A DNA stretch of 64,000 nucleotides from Pseudaquabacterium inlustre (GCF_038066595.1 NZ_JBBUTH010000009.1:310001-374000), one strand, 5' to 3'; shown: positions 43,699 to 51,985, counted from the first letter of the stretch. Numbers and translations are program-made. Notes: generated from the letters alone by a model not told the origin.

Positions 43699-45282
43699 TC
43701 ATGCCTCCGCACTGCGGCCCTTCATCGCAAACAGGCCTTGCGGTCGCTTCTGGATGAAGACCACGATGAACACCAGCACCATGATCTTGGCCAGCACCGC
43801 GCCGGCCCAGCCCTCCAGCAGCTTGGACAGCACGCCCAGGCCGAGTGCGGCAATCACCGTGCCGGTGAGTTGGCCCACGCCGCCCAGCACCACCACCATG
43901 AACGAGTCGACGATGTAGCTCTGGCCCAGGTCGGGGCCCACATTGCCCACCTGGCTGAGCGCACAGCCGGCCAGGCCGGCGATGCCGGCACCGAGTGCAA
44001 AGGCCATCGTGTCCACGCGGGCCGTGTCCACGCCCACGCAACTGGCCATGCGCCGGTTCTGCGTGACGCCGCGCACGAACAGGCCCAGGCGCGTCTTGCC
44101 GATGAGTGCCGCCATGCCCAGCAGCACCAGGGCCGCGAACACGATGATGGCGATGCGGTTGTACGGCAGCACCAGGTTGGGCAGCACCTGCACGCCACCC
44201 GACAGGAAGCCGGGGTTCTCCACCGCCACGTTCTGCGCGCCGAACAGGCTGCGCACGCCCTGCATCAGCACCAGGCTGATGCCCCAGGTGGCCAGCAGCG
44301 TTTCCAGCGGGCGGCCATACAGCCAGCGGATCACCGTGCGCTCGAGCACCGCGCCCACCAGCGCGCTGGTCAGAAAGGCCACCGGAATGGCCACCACGAT
44401 GTAAGCATCGAACAGGCCCGGCAGGTGCGCGCGGAACAGGTTCTGCACCACGTAGGTGGCGTAGGCGCCGATCATCATCAGCTCGCCGTGGGCCATGTTG
44501 ATCACGCCCATCAGGCCGTAGGTGATGGCGAGACCCAGCGCCACCAGCAGCAGGATGCTGCCTAAGCTGGCGCCGGTGAACAGCACGCCCAGGCGCTCGC
44601 CCCAGGCCAGGCTGCCCTGCACCTGGTCGAGTGCGGTGGTGATGGCGGCCTTGACCTTGGGGTCGGCCTCCTTGTTCGCCTGCTCCAGCAGCAGCGAGCG
44701 GGTGTTGGGGTCGGTGCTGGCGGCCAGGGCCTGGGCCGCGGCAATGCGCTTGGCCGGGTCTTCGGCGCCGATCAGCACCGTGGCGCGCAGCAGCGACAGC
44801 TTGGCTTTCAGCCCCGCATCGGTCTCGGCGGCCAGCGCCTTCTCGATCAGCGGCAGCTTGGCCTCGTCGGCCGATTCCTTGAGGTCGGCGATGGCCTTGG
44901 TGCGCAGCGCCAGATCGGGCGCGAACAGGCCCAGCGCGGCCAGCGCGCCGTCCAGCTCACGGCGCATGCGGTTGTTGTTGACGACATCCTCGGCATCGGC
45001 CGGCAGCACCGCAGCAACGCCCGTGGCCGCCTCGACCGCCTTGCCGTCCTTGACGATGAAGGCCTTGCCACCGGCGGTCTTCACCGCATCGTCCAGCATC
45101 GCCTGCACAAAGGGCACCAGCGCCGCGTCACCCGCGGCCACACGCTCGTTCAGCGCGGCAATGCGTTCATCCGAATCACCCGCGGCGATCTTGCCCGCCT
45201 GCTCGGGCGTCAATGCAAACGCTGCGGGTGAGAGCAAGCCCATCAGCAGCGGCAACCAGGTCAACAAACTGCGAATTCGCAT
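43699..45282 (-). CDS. urtB: Urea ABC transporter permease UrtB
   Basis: This 527-residue permease has a signal peptide (RIRSLLTWLPLLMGLLSPAAFA) and a ~200-residue periplasmic helical-repeat region (~25-225), a feature of UrtB that LivH lacks. A LivH-type membrane domain (~235-525) follows, with GLAITYGLMGVINMAHGELMMIGAY and SCVGVDTARVDTMAFALGAGIAG. The extra domain may help dock UrtA. It is separated from urtA by 168 bp holding strong hairpins and is tightly linked to urtC downstream. Confidence 0.95.
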   Translation of the reverse strand: MRIRSLLTWLPLLMGLLSPAAFALTPEQAGKIAAGDSDERIAALNERVAAGDAALVPFVQAMLDDAVKTAGGKAFIVKDGKAVEAATGVAAVLPADAEDVVNNNRMRRELDGALAALGLFAPDLALRTKAIADLKESADEAKLPLIEKALAAETDAGLKAKLSLLRATVLIGAEDPAKRIAAAQALAASTDPNTRSLLLEQANKEADPKVKAAITTALDQVQGSLAWGERLGVLFTGASLGSILLLVALGLAITYGLMGVINMAHGELMMIGAYATYVVQNLFRAHLPGLFDAYIVVAIPVAFLTSALVGAVLERTVIRWLYGRPLETLLATWGISLVLMQGVRSLFGAQNVAVENPGFLSGGVQVLPNLVLPYNRIAIIVFAALVLLGMAALIGKTRLGLFVRGVTQNRRMASCVGVDTARVDTMAFALGAGIAGLAGCALSQVGNVGPDLGQSYIVDSFMVVVLGGVGQLTGTVIAALGLGVLSKLLEGWAGAVLAKIMVLVFIVVFIQKRPQGLFAMKGRSAEA

Positions 45283-45379
45283 CGGGTTCCATCCACGGCG
45301 GCCAGGCGCGCCTGAATTCGTCCCCGGCAGGGGACAGGCCGCGCCAGCGGCCAGGGGAGCGGGATGTCGAACGGAGCCG

Positions 45380-45445
45380 CCAGACAGGATCCGGGTTGCC
45401 CGGTCCTGTCTGGTCAGCCCCTTGGGGGCCGGCGCCAGGCGCCGG
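45380..45445 (-). promoter_or_regulatory. Hairpins in the urtA-urtB gap
   Basis: CCAGACAGGA (45380-45389) pairs with TCCTGTCTGG (45404-45413), continued inside by CCGGG/CCCGG. Closer to the urtA stop, CCGGCG and CGCCGG (45429-45445) form a second stem. No T-run follows. Such structures between a highly expressed binding-protein gene and its permease genes commonly protect the upstream mRNA; this role is inferred. Confidence 0.5.
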
Positions 45446-45450
45446 GGGCC

Positions 45451-46722
45451 TTACTTCTTCTCAGGAACGTTCTTCTTGCCCTTGTTCTCGGGGATGTAGT
45501 CGCTCCAGGGGTCGGCCACGACCGGGCCCTTGGTCTTCCACACCACGTTGAACTGGCCGTCGGCCTTGATCTCGCCGATGAACACCGGCTTGTGCAGGTG
45601 GTGGTTCTCCTTGTCCATCGTGGACATGAAGCCGCCCGGGGCCGGGAAGGTCTGGCCGGCCATCGCGGCGATGACCTTGTCGGTGTCGGTGCTCTTGGCC
45701 TTCTCGACGGCCTGCTTCCACATCATGATGCCGATGTAGGTGGCCTCCATCGGGTCATTGGTCAGCGGCTTGTCCTTGTGGCCGGCAATGCCCTTGGCCT
45801 TGGCGTAGTCGCTCCACTTCTTCACAAACTCGGTGTTGGCCGGGCTCTTGATGCTCATGAAGTAGTTCCAGGCGGCCAGGTGGCCCACCAGCGGCTTGGT
45901 GTCCACGCCGCGCAGTTCCTCTTCGCCCACCGAGAAGGCCACCACCGGCACGTCGGTCGCCTTCAGGCCCTGGTTGCCGAGTTCCTTGTAGAAGGGCACG
46001 TTGGAGTCGCCGTTGATCGTCGACACCACGGCGGTCTTCTTGCCTTCGGAAGCGAACTTCTTGATCTTGGCGATGATGCTCTGGTAGTCCGAGTGGCCGA
46101 AGGGGGTGTAGTCCTCCATGATGTCGGCGTCGGCGATGCCCTTGGACTTCAGGAAGGCCTTCAGGATCTTGTTGGTGGTGCGCGGGTACACGTAGTCGGT
46201 GCCCAGCAGCACGAAGCGCTTGGCGCTGCCGCCGTCCTTGCTCATCAGGTATTCCACGGCGGGAATGGCCTGCTGGTTCGGCGCGGCGCCGGTGTAGAAC
46301 ACGTTCTTGCTGAGCTCTTCACCCTCGTACTGCACGGGGTAGAACAGCAGGCTGTTCAGCTCTTCGTACACCGGCAGCACCGACTTGCGGCTCACCGAGG
46401 TCCAGCAGCCGAAGGTCACGGCCACCTTGTCCTTGCTGATCAGCTGGCGCGCCTTCTCGGCGAACAGCGGCCAGTTCGAGGCTGGGTCCACCACCACCGG
46501 CTCCAGCTTCTTGCCCAGCACACCGCCCTTGGCGTTGATCTCGTCGATGGCCATCAGGACGGTGTCCTTCAGCACGGTTTCCGAGATCGCCATCGTGCCC
46601 GACAGCGAATGCAGCACGCCCACCTTGATGGTGTCCTGGGCATGGGCGCCCAGGCTGGTCAGGCTGGCGGCAAGGGCCACGGCGCCAAAGGTGGCGCTGA
46701 ACTGGCGACGGTTGAAGGACAT
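45451..46722 (-). CDS. urtA: Urea ABC transporter substrate-binding protein UrtA
   Basis: This 423-residue periplasmic binding protein starts from the ATG at 46722, with AGGAG 8 nt upstream. The leader NRRQFSATFGAVALAASLTSLGAHA has twin arginines, so Tat export is likely. The mature part opens DTIKVGVLHSLSGTMAISET and contains TFGCWTSVSRKSVLPVYEEL and LLFYPVQYEGEE, which are characteristic of UrtA/FmdD-type short-chain amide and urea binding proteins. It delivers urea to UrtBC. It is the first gene of the urt cluster and lies 196 bp downstream of a LuxR-type response-regulator gene on the same strand. Confidence 0.95.
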   Translation of the reverse strand: MSFNRRQFSATFGAVALAASLTSLGAHAQDTIKVGVLHSLSGTMAISETVLKDTVLMAIDEINAKGGVLGKKLEPVVVDPASNWPLFAEKARQLISKDKVAVTFGCWTSVSRKSVLPVYEELNSLLFYPVQYEGEELSKNVFYTGAAPNQQAIPAVEYLMSKDGGSAKRFVLLGTDYVYPRTTNKILKAFLKSKGIADADIMEDYTPFGHSDYQSIIAKIKKFASEGKKTAVVSTINGDSNVPFYKELGNQGLKATDVPVVAFSVGEEELRGVDTKPLVGHLAAWNYFMSIKSPANTEFVKKWSDYAKAKGIAGHKDKPLTNDPMEATYIGIMMWKQAVEKAKSTDTDKVIAAMAGQTFPAPGGFMSTMDKENHHLHKPVFIGEIKADGQFNVVWKTKGPVVADPWSDYIPENKGKKNVPEKK

Positions 46723-46804
46723 CGGACTTTCTCCTGCTCCGTTGGGTGACTGCACCCGGGTTGATCGGCTGGAGTGAAGTCTCGCGACGCGGCCGCATTC
46801 GGGC

Positions 46805-46899
46805 CATACGACACCCTGCGTATGCCGGGCCAACGGCGCACCACGGCAAGGTGGTCAAGGCTCGGCAGGCCGCTGATGGAAACGGCTGGATGCCGTATG
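46805..46899 (-). promoter_or_regulatory. urtA upstream region: CATACG/CGTATG sites and sigma-54-like element
   Basis: CATACG (46805-46810), 8 nt, CGTATG (46819-46824) form an inverted repeat, and a third CGTATG lies at 46894-46899. On the minus strand TGGCCCGGCATACGCA (46832-46817) has the GG-N10-GC spacing of a sigma-54 promoter but lacks the consensus TT before the -12 GC. ACCAC-N6-GTGGT is at 46840-46855. No sigma-70 promoter is evident. These are candidate sites for the adjacent LuxR-type regulator or NtrC. Confidence 0.4.
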
Positions 46900-46918
46900 G
46901 GGAGGCGCGTGAAGTCCC

Positions 46919-47944
46919 TCAGCCCAGCAAGCGGCCCAGCCGCTGCAGCACCATGCCTGCAGCGGCGGTTCGCGTTTCCACGCCCAGCTTGGGCAGGATG
47001 TGCTCCATGTGCTTGGTGATGGTGCGCGGGCTGGTGCCCAGGATGTCGCCGATGTCGCGGTTGGTCTTGCCCTTGGCCACCCAGTAGAGCACCTCGGCCT
47101 CGCGGGCCGTGACCTTGAAGGCCTGCACCATGGCCTCGATGGTGGCGGCGTCGTTGCTCTCGCTGGCCACGATCAGCCATTCGCCATCGGCGGCCTCACT
47201 GCCCTCGCCGCCGGGCTCGGCGCCGCCATCGCCCGCCTCGGTCAGCGCGTGCAGCTTCAGCGTCAGGCGCCGGCCGCCGCGCACACTGACCAGCGGCGGC
47301 ACCGCCTCGGCCGCCGCGGCGCCCAGCGTGGCCACGCTGCGCCGCAGCCAGTCGATCATCGGCGTGGGCGCATACGGCCCCTCGCTGCCGAAGTGGTCGC
47401 GCAGCAGGCGGCGGGCCAGCGGCGTCTGCCACACCAGGCGGCCATCGTCGGCGCGCAGCACCAGCGTGGCATGGCCGAAGGCATCGAGCGCATTGCGCGC
47501 CTGGCGCTGCGCCTTGGCCGTCTGCAGGTGGGCGGCGATGCGCGCCAGCACCTCGCGCGGCTGGATGGGCTTGGTGACGTAATCGGCGCCGCCGGCACCG
47601 AAGGCCGCCACCACATGTTCGGTCTCGGTCAGCGCGGTCATGAACACGATCGGGATGGGCGCGGTCTCGGCCTCGGCCTTCAGCCGCCGCGCCACCTCGA
47701 AGCCGTCCATGCCCGGCATCATCGCGTCCAGCAGCACGATGTCGGGCTGCGCGGCCAGCGCGCGCTGCAGCGCGCTGGCGCCATCGGTGGCCACCAGCAC
47801 GGTGTAGCCGGCCTCGTCCAGTGCGTCGTGCAACACGGCCAGGTTGTCGGGCTGGTCGTCGACGATCAGCACCAGGTCGCCGTCCAGCGGCATGGCGCCG
47901 GCCGAGGCCAGGCTGTCGGAATCGTGCGCAGTCATGGGCCGCAT
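46919..47944 (-). CDS. LuxR/NarL-family response regulator with PAS-like middle domain
   Basis: This 341-residue protein starts from the ATG at 47944; a second in-frame ATG at 47935 is also possible. The receiver (~22-140) has the acidic pair in IVDDQPD, phospho-Asp73 (LLDAMMPGMDG) and Lys125 (YVTKPIQP). The middle region (~148-262) starts like a PAS domain (LDAFGHATLVLRADDGRLVW). The C-terminus (~276-335) is a LuxR-type helix-turn-helix: LTAREAEVL-like VTAREAEVLYWVAKGKTNRDIG and SPRTITKHMEHILPKLG. It therefore should activate transcription on phosphorylation. It follows the permease-kinase gene by 5 bp, so they are cognate, and it precedes urtA by 196 bp on the same strand, making the urt operon its likely target. 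Confidence 0.9.
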   Translation of the reverse strand: MRPMTAHDSDSLASAGAMPLDGDLVLIVDDQPDNLAVLHDALDEAGYTVLVATDGASALQRALAAQPDIVLLDAMMPGMDGFEVARRLKAEAETAPIPIVFMTALTETEHVVAAFGAGGADYVTKPIQPREVLARIAAHLQTAKAQRQARNALDAFGHATLVLRADDGRLVWQTPLARRLLRDHFGSEGPYAPTPMIDWLRRSVATLGAAAAEAVPPLVSVRGGRRLTLKLHALTEAGDGGAEPGGEGSEAADGEWLIVASESNDAATIEAMVQAFKVTAREAEVLYWVAKGKTNRDIGDILGTSPRTITKHMEHILPKLGVETRTAAAGMVLQRLGRLLG

Positions 47945-47949
47945 TGTCC

Positions 47950-50900
47950 TCAGCCGGCGCGCGCCAGCGCCGTGCGGATGATCTGCTGCACGCTGTCGAG
48001 CTGGAAGCGCCGCGCCAGCTCGCGCAGCCGCGCCACGAAGCCGGCGCTGGCCGGGTGCTCGGCCTCGATGGCGTCCAGCTTCTTCTGGATGCCGCGCAGG
48101 TAGCCCAGGCGCACCAGGTCGTCCAGCGCACGCAGCGCCTCGGCCGGCGGGGGCAACAGCGCCCGGTCTTCCGTCGGCGGTGCCGCGGCCGCCGCCGCCT
48201 CGGGCGCGCTCAGCCAGTCCACGCCCAGGCGCTGCTGCAGCCACTGCAGCAGCTCGGCCATGCGCACCGGCTTGACCAGGAAGTCCTGCGGCGTGATGCC
48301 CAGGTCGTTCTCCAGGCCCTTGTCGAAGGCATTGGCCGAGACGATGGCGGCCGGCGCGTTGCTCAGGCCCTGGCTGCGCAGCCGGCGCAGCGTGGTCCAA
48401 CCATCGATGCCAGGCATGGCCAGGTCGAGGAAGATGGCGTCCACCCGCTCGACGGCCAGGAAGGCCAGCGCCTCTTCGCCGCTGGCCGCCTGGTGCAGCG
48501 TGAAGCCCAGCGGTGCCAGACGGTCGGCCACCAGGCGGCGGTCGGCTTCCTCGTTGTCCACCACCAGGATGCGGCGGCGTTCACCGCGGTAGCCCACCGG
48601 CCGGCGCATGTGGGCCAGCGCGCCGGCGGCCTCGGCCGCAGCGTCAGTGCGCAGCTCGGGCAGGTACAGGCGCACGGTGAAGCGCGTGCCCTGCCCCGGC
48701 GTGCTGTCCACCGTCATCTCGCCGCCCATCAGCTCGGTGAGCATGCGCGCGATGGTCAGACCCAGGCCGGTGCCGCCGGCCGCATTGCCGCCGGCCGCGC
48801 TGCCGCGCTGGAAGGGCTCGAACACGCGCTGCAACTCGTCGGCATCCATGCCCGGGCCGGTGTCCTCGATCTCGAAGCGCGCCATCTCGCGCGCATAGTC
48901 GACGCGAAATCGCACCTCGCCGGCGCGGGTGAACTTCACCGCATTGCCCAGCAGGTTGATGAGGATCTGGCGCAGCCGCTTTTCATCGGCGCGCACCAGG
49001 GCCGGCAGCGTGCCGCTGCGCGTGTGCACGAAGCGCAGGCCGCGCGCCACGGCCTGCGGCTCGATCAGGTGCGCCAGCTCGTCCATGCCGTCGGCAAAGC
49101 GCATCGGCGCGGCCTCCAGCGCCAGGCGGCCGCTCTCGATGCGGGCAATGTCCAGCGTGCCCTCGATCAGACTCAGCAGGTGGTCGCCGCCGCGGCGGAT
49201 GACCTTGACCGCATCGCGCCGGTGCTCGGGCACGGCCGGGTCGTCTTCCAGCAGCTGGGCATAGCCCAGGATGCCGTTCAGCGGCGTGCGCAGCTCGTGG
49301 CTGATGGTGGTGATGTAGCGGCTCTTGGCCTGGTTGGCGGCATCGGCGCTGGCCTTGGCCTGCTGCAGCTGGGCGTCGGTGCGGCGGTGCGATTCGATCT
49401 CGTGGCGCAAGGTGATGGCCTGGCGGTGCAGAGCCTGGGTCTGGCGCCGGCTTTCCTGCTGCGCGGCCTCGCGGCTGCGGTGCGCCAGCACCAGCCACCA
49501 GCAGGCCATGCCGGCGATCAGCAGCACCACGAAGAACACCTGCAGCAGGCCGCTGCGCAGCAGCGGTGCCACGGCGGCGGCGCTCAGCGCATCGGCCGTG
49601 GCCAGCGAGCGCTGGCCCAGCGCATACAGCACGCCGAACAGCAGCGCCAGCGCCGGCAGCACCAGGCCCATCAGCAGCAGGTAGTCGGCCAGGCCGCGGC
49701 GCAGCATGGGCGCGGCGGCGGCCGGCAGCAGGCGCTCGAGCAGCCGGCCCCATTGCCAGGCCAGGCGGCCCTGGGGCTTGCACAGGTCGTCGCAGCGCGC
49801 GTCCAGCGTGCAGCACAGGCTGCAGATCAGGCCGCCATAGGCCGGGCAGGCGGCCATGTCCTCGGGCTCGTAATCGCGCTCGCACACCACGCAGCGGCGC
49901 AGCGTGGCCGCCCCCAGATAGCGGCCGTCGCCATCGGCGGCGGCCTGCACGGCACGGGCGGCGCGGGTGCGGCGGGCGATGTAGAAGCGCCCGCCGGTGG
50001 CCCAGGCGATCAGCGGCGACGCCACCATGGCCACGGCCAGCGCGATCATGGCCGAGAAGGCCTGCGGCCCCGGCCCGAAGGCGCCCAGGTGCGCCGCCAC
50101 GCTGGCCACCGAGGCGATGCCCATCGCGCCCACGCCCACCGGGTTGATGTCGTGCAGGTGGGCGCGGCGGAACTCGATGCCCGGTGGGCTCAGGCCCAGC
50201 GGCTTGTTGATCACCAGATCGGCCACCACGGCCATGATCCAGGCGATGGCGATGTTGCTGAACAGGCCCAGCACATGGCCCAGCGCCTGGAACACGTTCA
50301 TCTCCATCAGCACCAGGGCGATGGCGGTGTTGAACACCACCCACACCACGCGGCCGGGGTGGCTGTGGGTCACGCGCGAGAAGAAGTTGCTCCAGGCCAG
50401 GCTGCCGGCATAGGCGTTGGTGACGTTGATCTTGAGCTGCGACACCAGCACGAACAGCGCGGTGGCCGCCACGGCCCAGCTGTAGTTGGGGAACACGTAC
50501 TCCCAGGCCGCCAGGTACATCTGGTTGGGATCGACCGCGCGCTCGGCCGGCACCATGTGCTGCAGCGCCAGCCAGGCCAGCACCACGCCGGCCAGCATCT
50601 TGGCCACGCCCACGATCACCCAGCCCGGCCCGCCCAGCAGCGTGCCGGCCCACCAGTGGGCGGCGCGGCCGGGCTTCTTCTCGGGCATGAAGCGCAGGTA
50701 GTCGGCCTGCTCACCCATCTGCGTGATCAGCGCAATGCCCACGGTGAGCGCGGCGCCGAAGTCCAGCCAGTGAAAGCCCGAATGCCCCGACACGCCGGCC
50801 GAACGGGTGAGCCCAGCCAGTTCACCCGGCGAGCGCACCAGCAGCACGGCAAAGGGCAGCACCAGCATCAGCAGCCACAGCGGCTGGGTCCACACCTGCA

Positions 50901-51438
50901 GCCGGCTGATCACCGTGACGCCATGCGTGACCAGCGGGATCACGACCAGTGCACACAGGCCGTAGCCCCAGGCCGGCGGGATGTCGAAGGCCAGTTCCAG
51001 CGCGTAGGCCATCACCGCGGCCTCGAGCGCGAAGAAGATGAAGGTGAAGCTGGCGTAGATGAGGCTGGTGATGGTGCTGCCCAGGTACCCGAAGCCGGCG
51101 CCGCGGGTGAGCAGGTCCATGTCCACACCGTAACGCGCGGCGTACACGCTGATCGGCAGGCCGGCCAGGAAGATGATCAGCCCGGTGGCCAGGATGGCGA
51201 GCGCGGCGTTCATGAAGCCGTGCTGCACCAGCAGCGTGGCGCCCACGGCCTCCAGGATCAGGAACGAGGCCGCACCGAACGCGGTGTTGGCCACGCGCCA
51301 TTCGCTCCACTTGCGGAACGCGCGGGGGGTGAAGCGCAGCGCATAGTCTTCCAGCGTCTCGCTGGCCACCCAGCGGTTGTAGTCGCGTCGGAAGGTGACC
51401 ACTTGCTGCGGTGGCGCGGCGGGGGGCGCGGAATGCAT
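47950..51438 (-). CDS. NCS1-type permease fused to a hybrid histidine kinase
   Basis: This 1162-residue fusion opens with residues ~35-490 forming a 12-helix nucleobase:cation symporter-1-like permease (RFTPRAFRKWSEWRVANTAF; LLTRGAGFGYLGSTITSLIY; NVTNAYAGSLAWSNFFSR). An eight-Cys cluster follows (Cys516, 519, 531, 539, 542, 543, 549, 553), then two more helices (~585-605, 630-651), a coiled coil, HisKA with His714 (SHELRTPLNGILGYAQ), HATPase_c (~815-930; NLLGNAVKF, DTGPGM, GTGLGL), a receiver (~955-1070; Asp1005 in FLDLAMPGIDG, Lys1056) and a C-terminal helical domain (~1095-1160). All kinase and receiver residues are intact. NCS1 transporters import purines, pyrimidines, allantoin or hydantoins, so the permease half may be the sensor. 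The adjacent LuxR regulator, urt and ure genes suggest control of urea use. The ligand is inferred. Confidence 0.9.
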   Translation of the reverse strand: MHSAPPAAPPQQVVTFRRDYNRWVASETLEDYALRFTPRAFRKWSEWRVANTAFGAASFLILEAVGATLLVQHGFMNAALAILATGLIIFLAGLPISVYAARYGVDMDLLTRGAGFGYLGSTITSLIYASFTFIFFALEAAVMAYALELAFDIPPAWGYGLCALVVIPLVTHGVTVISRLQVWTQPLWLLMLVLPFAVLLVRSPGELAGLTRSAGVSGHSGFHWLDFGAALTVGIALITQMGEQADYLRFMPEKKPGRAAHWWAGTLLGGPGWVIVGVAKMLAGVVLAWLALQHMVPAERAVDPNQMYLAAWEYVFPNYSWAVAATALFVLVSQLKINVTNAYAGSLAWSNFFSRVTHSHPGRVVWVVFNTAIALVLMEMNVFQALGHVLGLFSNIAIAWIMAVVADLVINKPLGLSPPGIEFRRAHLHDINPVGVGAMGIASVASVAAHLGAFGPGPQAFSAMIALAVAMVASPLIAWATGGRFYIARRTRAARAVQAAADGDGRYLGAATLRRCVVCERDYEPEDMAACPAYGGLICSLCCTLDARCDDLCKPQGRLAWQWGRLLERLLPAAAAPMLRRGLADYLLLMGLVLPALALLFGVLYALGQRSLATADALSAAAVAPLLRSGLLQVFFVVLLIAGMACWWLVLAHRSREAAQQESRRQTQALHRQAITLRHEIESHRRTDAQLQQAKASADAANQAKSRYITTISHELRTPLNGILGYAQLLEDDPAVPEHRRDAVKVIRRGGDHLLSLIEGTLDIARIESGRLALEAAPMRFADGMDELAHLIEPQAVARGLRFVHTRSGTLPALVRADEKRLRQILINLLGNAVKFTRAGEVRFRVDYAREMARFEIEDTGPGMDADELQRVFEPFQRGSAAGGNAAGGTGLGLTIARMLTELMGGEMTVDSTPGQGTRFTVRLYLPELRTDAAAEAAGALAHMRRPVGYRGERRRILVVDNEEADRRLVADRLAPLGFTLHQAASGEEALAFLAVERVDAIFLDLAMPGIDGWTTLRRLRSQGLSNAPAAIVSANAFDKGLENDLGITPQDFLVKPVRMAELLQWLQQRLGVDWLSAPEAAAAAAPPTEDRALLPPPAEALRALDDLVRLGYLRGIQKKLDAIEAEHPASAGFVARLRELARRFQLDSVQQIIRTALARAG

Positions 51439-51603
51439 GCCTGTGCCCCATCAAGAATCGCGCCCGCACTGGGACGGTGCCATTTGCCGCATGCGCACCA
51501 CTCAAGCGCATTCACGCACCGATTCAATGCAGCGGCGCCGGTTGGCACCGAAGCTGTGCTACCAATGTGGGCCTGCCGCTTCCTGTGCGAGGCCGAGGCC
51601 ACC

Positions 51604-51674
51604 GGGTGGCCGGCTGGCTCCGTGTCCTCCGGGCCTTCGGCCCTCCCCCTTTTACCTACGCCACCCGGCCACCC
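51604..51674 (+). repeat. Stem-loop repeat R1, copy C
   Basis: Arms GGGTGGCCGGCTGGC (51604-51618) and GCCACCCGGCCACCC (51660-51674) pair at 14 of 15 positions and differ from the arms of copies A and B. The 41-nt core (51619-51659) begins TCCGTGTCCTCC, has inner hairpin GGGCC-TTC-GGCCC and ends CCTTTTACCTAC. The tail GTCCTCGGCCCGACAC matches the tails of A and B. Confidence 0.85.
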
Positions 51675-51741
51675 GGCGTCCTCGGCCCGACACATTTCCG
51701 CTTGCCGAGGAAAACGACGCCCCGCACCGCGTGGTGCGTCT

Positions 51742-51985
51742 GCCTCGGGGCGGCCGGGCCTGGGGTGGGGTGAATCTGCGCCGCCGAGCAGCGCAGGCCG
51801 GGTGGCGGTGCGCCGAGAGGCGCACATCGACAACTGACTTGCGGCGCTTGTCCGACCACAGCGAGCGTGAGCGAGCGGCGGGAGTTGCGCCGCACCAGCC
51901 ACCCGGCTGAGCAGCGCAGGGAAGCCCACGGCAAAGCCGTGGGCCAAGCAGTTGAGCCCCACCCCAGGCCCGGCCGCCCCGAGGC
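51742..51985. repeat. Perfect 29-bp inverted repeat R3
   Basis: The left arm 51742-51770 starts GCCTCGGGGCGGCCGGG. It is the exact reverse complement of 51957-51985. The ~186 bp between the arms hold further related repeats: GCCGAGCAGCGCAGG near 51782 and GCTGAGCAGCGCAGG near 51905 in direct order, and GCCGGGTGGC-like segments in inverted order. There is no transposase frame. It looks like a non-coding mosaic repeat or a very small MITE-like element. Confidence 0.8.

Noticed and set aside
46853..46858. TTGACC as a sigma-70 -35 box for urtA
   Set aside because: No acceptable -10 hexamer lies 16-18 bp downstream; the sequence there is CGTTGG.
47821..51837. 1338-codon open frame on the plus strand opposite the permease-kinase
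   Set aside because: Same kind of shadow. The minus strand has full NCS1, kinase and receiver motifs; the plus frame has none.
51604..51985. CRISPR-like array
   Set aside because: The repeats are few, of different kinds and not evenly spaced, and there is no cas gene nearby.
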